A DNA stretch of 25,418 bases, taken from positions 1 to 25,418 of the forward strand of contig JAPJRC010000031.1 of the NCBI GenBank assembly GCA_030824805.1, written 5' to 3'. The notes beneath the pieces are model-generated. The model did no database searches. It worked only from the letters and a program-made list of their open reading frames with translations, and was not told where the DNA came from. Origin of the DNA: Micavibrio sp. GTDB lineage: Bacteria; Pseudomonadota; Alphaproteobacteria; Micavibrionales; Micavibrionaceae. Both the position numbers and the translations under genes were made by a program. How positions within the stretch are numbered: position 1 is the first letter of the stretch; every line of letters begins with the position of its first letter. This document shows, one piece after another, positions 7,951-13,840 of the stretch.

Positions 7951-9369
7951 TTAATTGGGGTGGATCATGTCTTCCGGCTTGACCCACTGGTCATATTGCT
8001 CGGATGTCAGCAGGCCCAGCTCGATACCGGCCTCGCGGAGCGACTTGCCTTCCTTGTTCGCCTTCTTGGCGATCTTGGCGGCGTTGTCGTACCCGATATG
8101 CGGGTTCAGGGCCGTAACCAGCATCAGGGAGTTTTCCATCAGGTATTTGATGCGCTCGTGGTTCGGCTCGATACCCACGAGGCAGCGGTCCGTGAAGGAG
8201 CGGCAACCCCCGGCCAGCAGTTCGATGGATTGCAGCACATTGTAGATGATCACCGGTTTGAACACGTTGAGCTCAAAATGGCCATTGGAACCTGCCACAG
8301 TGACGGCCACGTGGTTGCCCATGATCTGGGCGCAAACCATGGTCAATGCTTCGCATTGCGTCGGATTGACTTTACCCGGCATGATAGAGGAACCCGGCTC
8401 GTTTTCAGGAAGGAGCAGCTCGCCGATACCCGAACGCGGGCCGGAACCCATCAGGCGGATATCGTTGGCGATCTTCATCAGGGAAACCGCCAGAACGTTA
8501 AGCGCGCCGGACAGTTCTACCAATGCGTCATGCGTGGCCAGAGCCTCGAATTTGTTCTCGGCGGTGACAAAATCAAGGCCCGTAATGTTGGAAACTTCCG
8601 CAGCAAACTTCTCTGCAAAGCCGATCTTGCAGTTGATGCCGGTGCCAACGGCTGTACCGCCCTGAGCCAGCATCATGACGCGTGGGAGAGCCGCTTTGAC
8701 GCGCAGCAAATTATACTTGATCTGCGCAGCATAACCGGAGAATTCCTGACCTAGCGTAAGCGGGGTTGCGTCCTGCAGGTGCGTGCGGCCGTTCTTGACG
8801 ATTTTGTCGAATTCCTTGGCTTTTTTATCAAGCGCGCTGTGCAACGTTTCAAGGGCAGGGACCAGATCATGGTGCACCATTTCGGCCGCAGCAATGTGCA
8901 TCACGGTCGGGAATGAGTCGTTGGACGACTGGCCCATATTGACGTGGTCGTTCGGGTGCACAGGGGATTTGCCACCGCGGGTGCCGGACAAGATTTCGTT
9001 GGCGCGTCCTGCGATAACCTCGTTGGCATTCATATTGGTTTGGGTGCCGGAACCTGTTTGCCAGACGGAAAGGGGAAACTGGTCGGCCAGTGTACCATCG
9101 ATGATTTCGTCTGCGGCCTGAACCACAGCGTTGCCAAGCTTCGCATCCAGGACGCCGAGCGCCATATTGGTGAGGGCCGAGGCTTTCTTTTGCACGCCAA
9201 GGGCGCGAACGACGCCAGCCGGCATCTTTTCCGTGCCGATATCGAAGTTCTGAAGCGAACGCTGGGTTTGCGCGCCCCAGAATGCGTTGGCAGGAACTTC
9301 GATTTCACCGAAAGAATCGGTTTCGATGCGGTGGTTGGCGGCTTTGTCGTTCATGGCGGCGGCTTTCAT
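7951..9369 (-). CDS. fumC: Class II fumarate hydratase
   Basis: A 472-residue cytosolic TCA-cycle enzyme that interconverts fumarate and malate without an iron-sulfur cluster. The superfamily signature GSSIMPGKVNP is at residues 326-336, with the catalytic serine in it. His197 in GRTHLQDATP matches the catalytic histidine of E. coli FumC, and TGSGTQTNMNANEV is the substrate-binding stretch. The ATG at 9369 lies 2 bp after the purK stop codon. A second in-frame ATG at codon 6 gives MNDKAANHRIE and nearly the standard length (about 466 residues), but has no better ribosome-binding site, so the true start is uncertain by five residues. It is part of a tight purK-fumC-RHH run. Confidence 0.96.
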   Translation of the reverse strand: MKAAAMNDKAANHRIETDSFGEIEVPANAFWGAQTQRSLQNFDIGTEKMPAGVVRALGVQKKASALTNMALGVLDAKLGNAVVQAADEIIDGTLADQFPLSVWQTGSGTQTNMNANEVIAGRANEILSGTRGGKSPVHPNDHVNMGQSSNDSFPTVMHIAAAEMVHHDLVPALETLHSALDKKAKEFDKIVKNGRTHLQDATPLTLGQEFSGYAAQIKYNLLRVKAALPRVMMLAQGGTAVGTGINCKIGFAEKFAAEVSNITGLDFVTAENKFEALATHDALVELSGALNVLAVSLMKIANDIRLMGSGPRSGIGELLLPENEPGSSIMPGKVNPTQCEALTMVCAQIMGNHVAVTVAGSNGHFELNVFKPVIIYNVLQSIELLAGGCRSFTDRCLVGIEPNHERIKYLMENSLMLVTALNPHIGYDNAAKIAKKANKEGKSLREAGIELGLLTSEQYDQWVKPEDMIHPN

Positions 9370-9371
9370 TT

Positions 9372-10454
9372 TTATTCTTCGCTATTCTCTAATGGTTTCA
9401 ATAGGTTGACGTGGCCCATCTTGCGGCCTTCGCGGGCTTCTGTCTTGCCGTAAATATGGACGCAGGCATTATCCATCGCATAATAAGCCGGAAGTTTCTC
9501 CACGTCATCCCCGATCAGGTTGAGCATGGTTACACCGCTATGTTGCTGGGGCGTTATTATAGGTAGACCGCAAACGGCGCGGACATGTTGCTCGAATTGC
9601 GACACGTTGCAGGCGTCCATCGTCCAGTGACCACTATTATGTGTGCGGGGGGCGATCTCGTTCGCGATCAGTTTGCCGTCCTGGGTGACGAACAGTTCGA
9701 GCGCCAAGATGCCGACCAGCCCCACAGCTTCGGCTAAAGTCTTCGCCATGTCGGTCGCGTGGCGGGCGAGCATCGCCGGAATGGGAGCCGGCGCGATCGA
9801 TTCAGACAAAATGTGGTTGCGGTGATCGTTCAGCGTAACAGGGAAGGCCTCGCATTTTCCGAAAACATCCCTCGCGACCAAAATTGAAGCTTCATAAGCG
9901 AAATCTACTATGCCTTCTATTACAGCTTCTTGTGTATTTAGTCTTGTCCAGCTTTCTAAGGCAGACGCGCTAAGATCATGTTTTATTTGGCCTTTGCCGT
10001 CATATCCGAAACGGGCCGTTTTAATGATGCATTTGGACGCCTTCCAGCGGTCCATGACCTCGGTTATGTCTTCGGCCTTGTGGCAGGGTGCCCACGGCGC
10101 AGTCTCTATGCCGATATCGTTCAAAAACTTCTTTTCTTTCAATCGGTTCTGCGAAACTTCCAGCAGCTTGTCATCCGGATATACAGGCTTGTGAGCCTGT
10201 AAAAAGCGAACAGTTTCAATGGGGATGTTCTCGAATTCATAAGAAATGACATCAACAGAATCTGCAAAAGCCTTGAGGGCATTTTGATCTTCATATTCGG
10301 CACGCGTAAACAGGTCTGTAACCTGCGACGCCGGGCAATTTTCCTCCGGACAGAAGATATGTGTGCGTATTCCCAGCCTGCTGGCGGCGAGAGCGGACAT
10401 ACGGCCGAGCTGACCACCGCCAAGAATACCGAGTGTTTGGATTTTCATCTTCAT
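9372..10454 (-). CDS. purK: N5-carboxyaminoimidazole ribonucleotide synthase
   Basis: This 360-residue ATP-grasp enzyme converts AIR, bicarbonate and ATP to N5-CAIR in purine synthesis. The N-terminal motif GILGGGQLGRM is at residues 9-19, the ATP-grasp loop GYDGKGQ at 150-156 and the metal/ATP signature NEIAPRTHNSGHW at 265-277, all as in PurK. Its partner enzyme gene purE lies 272 bp upstream on the same strand, unusually far apart because the DnaA-box cluster and the parS-like site sit between them. Neither the ATG at 10454 nor an in-frame ATG two codons later has a strong ribosome-binding site. A local AT-rich patch occurs around 9900-9985. Confidence 0.95.
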   Translation of the reverse strand: MKMKIQTLGILGGGQLGRMSALAASRLGIRTHIFCPEENCPASQVTDLFTRAEYEDQNALKAFADSVDVISYEFENIPIETVRFLQAHKPVYPDDKLLEVSQNRLKEKKFLNDIGIETAPWAPCHKAEDITEVMDRWKASKCIIKTARFGYDGKGQIKHDLSASALESWTRLNTQEAVIEGIVDFAYEASILVARDVFGKCEAFPVTLNDHRNHILSESIAPAPIPAMLARHATDMAKTLAEAVGLVGILALELFVTQDGKLIANEIAPRTHNSGHWTMDACNVSQFEQHVRAVCGLPIITPQQHSGVTMLNLIGDDVEKLPAYYAMDNACVHIYGKTEAREGRKMGHVNLLKPLENSEE

Positions 10455-10473
10455 ATCAGGGAATTAACCATAT

Positions 10474-10489
10474 TGTTTCACGTGAAAAA
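10474..10489. other. parS-like ParB binding site
   Basis: TGTTTCACGTGAAAAA matches the widely conserved bacterial parS consensus TGTTTCACGTGAAACA at 15 of 16 positions. The inner 12 bp, TTTCACGTGAAA (10476-10487), is a perfect palindrome. It lies 20-35 bp upstream of the purK start and about 50 bp from the first DnaA-like box. Chromosomal parS sites are loaded by ParB and moved by ParA, and they cluster around the origin. No parAB genes lie in the window. It was the only site of this kind noticed in the window. An adjacent TTAACCAT (10464-10471) resembles a CtrA half-site but has no second half. Confidence 0.75.
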
Positions 10490-10538
10490 TGAGCAAATAG
10501 CGCGTTTTGGCGGAGGTTACAACAGCGCGGCGAAAAAG

Positions 10539-10712
10539 TAATCCACATTTCCACAGGTTCAAAGAACCTTTTTGATGCTGTTAGCATCTTTGTGCGCCAA
10601 TGGCTTGTTTTATGGATTGTGGATAAAATTTGAATTTATGCACAGCTGTGGATAAGAGAGATTTATCTACAGCCTGTGGATAAACCAAGAGTTTTGCACA
10701 GGGTGTGGATAA
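10539..10712. other. Candidate chromosomal replication origin (oriC) with DnaA-box cluster
   Basis: Perfect TTATCCACA boxes (read on the minus strand as TGTGGATAA) occur at 10618-10626, 10647-10655, 10675-10683 and 10704-10712. TTATGCACA is at 10636-10644 on the plus strand. One-mismatch boxes are at 10539-10547 (TAATCCACA), 10663-10671 (TTATCTACA) and 10692-10700 (TTTTGCACA). Three plus-strand boxes face a minus-strand box across 2-3 bp, forming inverted pairs. The stretch 10605-10640 is AT-rich and could be the unwinding element. Such density in 175 bp is far beyond chance and typical of oriC; a DnaA-titration site is the main alternative. It fills the purE-purK intergenic region, next to the parS-like site. 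Confidence 0.82.
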
Positions 10713-10726
10713 GTTTGGCCGCGCGC

Positions 10727-11224
10727 TTAGTCTTTCGGCGTTTCGCCCACTTGATCGGTCTGGCTTTTCCGGTGTTGTTCCAGGCGCTGCATTATAGTGT
10801 CATCTGACGTGCCAAGGATTGAAGCTGCCAGTAAAGCGGCGTTTTTAGCGCCCGCTTCGCCGATTGCAAGCGTCCCAACGGGGATTCCGCCCGGCATCTG
10901 AACGATAGAGAGCAGGGAATCCATGCCTTTCAGGGCCTTTGACTTTATCGGAACGCCCAATACGGGGAGCGGTGTAAGGCTTGCGACCATGCCGGGCAGG
11001 TGGGCAGCGCCTCCGGCGGCGGCTATGATGACCTTGATTCCGCGTCCTTTGGCTGTCTCTGCGTATTCAAACATGCGCCTTGGGGTACGGTGCGCTGACA
11101 CGATTTTGACTTCGTGTGGAATTTGAAGGCTGTGCAGTAACTCATGGCAAAGCTTCATGGTTTCCCAATCAGACTGGGATCCCATGATCAGGCCAACAAC
11201 AGGATTTGGATCGCTGTGCGTCAA
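10727..11224 (-). CDS. purE: N5-carboxyaminoimidazole ribonucleotide mutase (class I PurE)
   Basis: A 165-residue enzyme that rearranges N5-CAIR, the PurK product, to CAIR. The motif GSQSDW (15-20) binds the phosphate, and SAHRTP (43-48) holds the catalytic His45, at the same number as in E. coli PurE. AAAGGAAHLPGM follows. The presence of purK supports the class I mutase rather than the CO2-dependent class II enzyme. It lies 29 bp downstream of the DUF465 gene on the same strand, so the two may be co-transcribed. Its stop codon is only 14 bp from the last DnaA box, so purE transcription would run directly into the candidate origin. Confidence 0.95.
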   Translation of the reverse strand: MTHSDPNPVVGLIMGSQSDWETMKLCHELLHSLQIPHEVKIVSAHRTPRRMFEYAETAKGRGIKVIIAAAGGAAHLPGMVASLTPLPVLGVPIKSKALKGMDSLLSIVQMPGGIPVGTLAIGEAGAKNAALLAASILGTSDDTIMQRLEQHRKSQTDQVGETPKD

Positions 11225-11253
11225 AATGAACCTCCGGGTGAACCGCTTTCAGG

Positions 11254-11454
11254 TCAGGCTATGATATCGGGGAGGATATCGCTTTTCACTTTTTGAATCT
11301 GGTCTTTCAGCGCGAGCTTCTTTTTCTTGAGGCGCTGTATCGTTAAAAGATCAACCGGCGGTGTGTTCACCAGCCGGTCTATTTCCTGGTCAAGGACTCT
11401 GTGCTCGCGTTCAAGTTCAGCGAGTTTGTCCTGTAGCTCGTCAATGTCTTCCAT
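11254..11454 (-). CDS. DUF465 (YdcH-type) small coiled-coil protein
   Basis: A 66-residue, charged, entirely helical-looking protein. The pattern EREHRVLDQEIDRL (16-29), then RLKKKKLALKDQI (41-53), matches the DUF465/YdcH family, short antiparallel coiled coils common in Alphaproteobacteria and of unknown function. It is the first gene of a probable leftward DUF465-purE unit and diverges from pfkA across a 165-bp region. No clear ribosome-binding site precedes the ATG. Confidence 0.85.
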   Translation of the reverse strand: MEDIDELQDKLAELEREHRVLDQEIDRLVNTPPVDLLTIQRLKKKKLALKDQIQKVKSDILPDIIA

Positions 11455-11498
11455 CTAAATCAAGGGCTAAGTGTGTGATTTTGAGTTTTTCACTCTAT

Positions 11499-11531
11499 CA
11501 TTCTTTTTGTCTTTTGATAAGGAAAAGAATG
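11499..11531. repeat. Inverted repeat in the DUF465-pfkA divergent region
   Basis: CATTCTTTT (11499-11507) and AAAAGAATG (11523-11531) are perfect 9-bp inverted arms separated by 15 bp. It lies in the 165-bp divergent promoter region, so an operator for either direction is possible. It is AT-rich and has no terminator-like GC stem. I could not assign convincing -35/-10 pairs in this gap. Confidence 0.4.
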
Positions 11532-11619
11532 CTTTGAGATTGAAAAATCCTTTTGCGGGCAGGCCATGATTGGTCTAAAACAATTAAAAAAATCTTACTA
11601 ATCCCCCTAAGGTAAATTC

Positions 11620-12699
11620 ATGAGCAAGAAAATAGGTATTCTGACGAGTGGCGGCGACTGCGCCGGCCTGAACGCTGTTATCCGCGCTGCGGTGTACAAG
11701 GCGGATCTGCTGGGCTGGCAGGTATACGGCATTCTCGACGGAACGGCAGGCCTCCTCGAAAAAGAGCCGCAATACCGAATCCTGACACCCAATGATATGG
11801 ACACGAACGTGCTCCGCATGGGGGGCACCATCCTCGGCACGACGAACAAGGGCAACCCTTTTGCTTTCCCGATGCCGGACGGCACGACCAAAGACCGCAG
11901 CGGCGAGATCATCGACAACTTTAAAAAGCTGGGCCTCGAGGCCGTTATCGGCATCGGCGGCGACGGATCGTTTGCCATTCTGCGCCGCCTCGCCAAACAG
12001 GGCGGTATCAGCATGGTCGGCATTCCCAAGACTATCGACAACGATCTGGGTAAAACAGAGCGCGCCGTCGGTTTTGACACGGCTGTTTCCGTTGCGACCG
12101 AAGCTCTGGACCGTCTGCAGCCGACAGCCGCATCGCACGACCGCGTGATGATTTTGGAAGTTATGGGCCGCGATGCGGGGCATATTGCCTTGTCGGCGGG
12201 TATTGCGGGCGGCGCCGACGTTATTCTTATTCCCGAAATCGGCTACACTATCGAAAACGTTGCCGCGAAGATCAAACGCGTCAAGGATTCGGGCCGCAAC
12301 TTTGCCTTGGTCATCGTTTCCGAGGCCGTCAAAACGCCAGGCGGTGAAAAGTTTGAAATTACCTATCACAACGGCGAAAAACGTTATGGCGGTATAGGCA
12401 ACTATCTGGCGGCAAAAATCTCTGAAACCACAGGTTTTGAAAGCCGCGTGACGGTTCTGGGCCACGTGCAGCGCGGCGCGCCGCCGACCTATAATGACCG
12501 TTTGCTGGCCTCAGCGTTCGGTGTTCGTGCCGTGGACCTGATTGCGGAAGGCAAGTTCGACCGCATGGTCGCCTGGCAGAACCGCAAACTCGTGGATTAC
12601 CCGATCGAGGAATGCATCGCGGCCTATGAAGCGATTGACCCGTCTGATACGCTTGTGCACACGGCGCGAGGGCTCGGTATTTCCCTCGGCGACCAGTAA
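11620..12699 (+). CDS. pfkA: 6-phosphofructokinase
   Basis: A 359-residue PfkA-superfamily enzyme that phosphorylates fructose 6-phosphate in glycolysis. The nucleotide site begins ILTSGGDCAGLNAVIR (7-22). GGDGS (113-117) carries glycine at the position that is aspartate in most PPi-dependent enzymes. PKTIDND (136-142) carries lysine (Lys137) where E. coli PfkA has glycine, and its Asp residues include the catalytic base. This Gly/Lys combination is known in a PFK clade that includes many ATP-using enzymes, so ATP is the likelier donor, though PPi use cannot be excluded. TAAGG (11608-11612) is the ribosome-binding site. The gene is 19 bp from the first PH-domain gene, so a shared transcript is probable. 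Confidence 0.92.
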   Translation: MSKKIGILTSGGDCAGLNAVIRAAVYKADLLGWQVYGILDGTAGLLEKEPQYRILTPNDMDTNVLRMGGTILGTTNKGNPFAFPMPDGTTKDRSGEIIDNFKKLGLEAVIGIGGDGSFAILRRLAKQGGISMVGIPKTIDNDLGKTERAVGFDTAVSVATEALDRLQPTAASHDRVMILEVMGRDAGHIALSAGIAGGADVILIPEIGYTIENVAAKIKRVKDSGRNFALVIVSEAVKTPGGEKFEITYHNGEKRYGGIGNYLAAKISETTGFESRVTVLGHVQRGAPPTYNDRLLASAFGVRAVDLIAEGKFDRMVAWQNRKLVDYPIEECIAAYEAIDPSDTLVHTARGLGISLGDQ

Positions 12700-12718
12700 T
12701 CGGGTATAAAGGAAGCGT

Positions 12719-13273
12719 ATGGCGCTGGATTATGTAAGACAGTCTTTGACGGAAGACGAGGAACTGGTCCACGTGGCGCATTTCCACTGGATGTATACGC
12801 TTTCGGCCGTCATCAACATTGTGTTCGGGGTCGGTTTGGCCATCGGGCTTATAGTCGGGACGATCCAGCTTCAAGGCATATTGCCAGGTGATTTTTTCAA
12901 GCTTGATGTACCACCAGACGCCGGATGGATCGAAATGGTGCGGGCCGTGCATCCGGGTGTAAAAATTCTGGCGTTTCTGCTTCTTGTCATGGGGCTTATG
13001 CGTTACGCCCACATGATGATTATCAAGGCGACGACGGAAATCGCGATCACCAACAAACGTCTTATCTATAAGCGTGGCCTTGTGGCGCGTTATGTCGGCG
13101 AAATGAACATCGATCGTATCGAGGGCGTAAACGTGCTTCAGGGAATATGGGGCCGTATATTCAATTTCGGCCGTGTCATGGTGCGCGGTATGGGTGTGGG
13201 CGAGGTTGTTCTTCCATCGATCGAAGACCCGATCAAATTCCGCAAGTCGATTGAAAAGGCGAGGAGCGTGTAG
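12719..13273 (+). CDS. Bacterial PH-domain (bPH2/YdbS-like) membrane protein, first of pair
   Basis: A 184-residue protein with two membrane segments: about 25-50 (the VINIVFGVGLAIGLIVGTI region) and about 80-98 (ILAFLLLVMGLMRYAHMMI). A bacterial pleckstrin-homology domain follows: EIAITNKRLIYKRGLVARYVGEMNIDRIEGV, the usual YdbS-type strand pattern, then GRIFNFGRVMVRGMGVGEVVL. Role unknown; the family is membrane-associated. The ribosome-binding site is AAAGGAAG before 12719. Its stop codon is one base from the start of the second PH gene, which is a paralogue of the same architecture. Confidence 0.85.
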   Translation: MALDYVRQSLTEDEELVHVAHFHWMYTLSAVINIVFGVGLAIGLIVGTIQLQGILPGDFFKLDVPPDAGWIEMVRAVHPGVKILAFLLLVMGLMRYAHMMIIKATTEIAITNKRLIYKRGLVARYVGEMNIDRIEGVNVLQGIWGRIFNFGRVMVRGMGVGEVVLPSIEDPIKFRKSIEKARSV

Positions 13274-13274
13274 C

Positions 13275-13763
13275 ATGAAAAAGGCTTTGTCGGGACCGGT
13301 GGTCGATCAGGCGGAAATTCTTCGTCTTGCGGGCATTACACTGGGCGACGACGAAGCTTTGATCAGCTTTGCGCATATTCACGGCGCAATCTACTGGAAG
13401 GCTGTGGCTGTCCTGCTGTTCGCTATTTTTGTAGCACTCGCTTTCGCTTTCGAACTCGGTTTGTTTTTCGCGTTGGTCGGCGTTGTTATGCTGGTAATGG
13501 CGCATCTGACCCGCCGCTTTCTTATCCTAGCTGCCACAGACAAGCGCGTTTTCGTGCGCAGCGGATGGTTTTATGCCGACATGATCGAACTGCGTTACGC
13601 GCAGATAGAAAGCATTGAGGTTGGCATCATGCCGACCGGCCAGATGTTCGGATATGGCAATGTTATTGTCACCGGAACCGGTCAGAGACGCATTATCGTG
13701 CCATTCGTGGCAAACGCGGTTCAATTCCGCTCCAAAGTAAACGATATCCTCGTCAACAAATAG
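13275..13763 (+). CDS. Bacterial PH-domain (bPH2) membrane protein, second of pair
   Basis: This 162-residue protein starts at the ATG at 13275, one base after the preceding stop codon; the frame is open further upstream, but only inside the neighbouring gene. GAGGAG just before it, inside the end of the first gene, can serve as the ribosome-binding site. A hydrophobic hairpin (about residues 42-78) precedes the PH-like segment LAATDKRVFVRSGWFYADMIELRYAQIESIEV, then GYGNVIVTGTGQRRIIVPFV. It has the same layout as the first protein but diverged sequence, indicating an old tandem duplication or a heteromeric pair. Function unknown. Confidence 0.85.
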   Translation: MKKALSGPVVDQAEILRLAGITLGDDEALISFAHIHGAIYWKAVAVLLFAIFVALAFAFELGLFFALVGVVMLVMAHLTRRFLILAATDKRVFVRSGWFYADMIELRYAQIESIEVGIMPTGQMFGYGNVIVTGTGQRRIIVPFVANAVQFRSKVNDILVNK

Positions 13764-13788
13764 AAAAATCGGGCATTCCGCCTTGTCA

Positions 13789-13806
13789 AAGCGGGTGCCC
13801 CCGCTT
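13789..13806 (+). other. Hairpin in the ilvD leader
   Basis: AAGCGGG (13789-13795), loop TGCC, then CCCGCTT (13800-13806) forms a perfect 7-bp stem. It is followed by AAAAA rather than T, so it is not a rightward intrinsic terminator. An alternative pairing of GGGCA (13771-13775) with TGCCC (13796-13800) would exclude it, which leaves room for a leader switch. Speculative. Confidence 0.35.
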
Positions 13807-13840
13807 AAAAACCTATGTCTGCAAACATGAAAGAAGAACG

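Noticed and set aside
7960..8754. A 264-codon plus-strand frame opposite fumC
   Set aside because: It is the mirror of the strongly conserved fumC coding sequence and has no family features or ribosome-binding site.
11584..12465. A 293-codon minus-strand frame opposite pfkA
   Set aside because: It is antisense to a clear phosphofructokinase, and the translation shows no recognisable domain.
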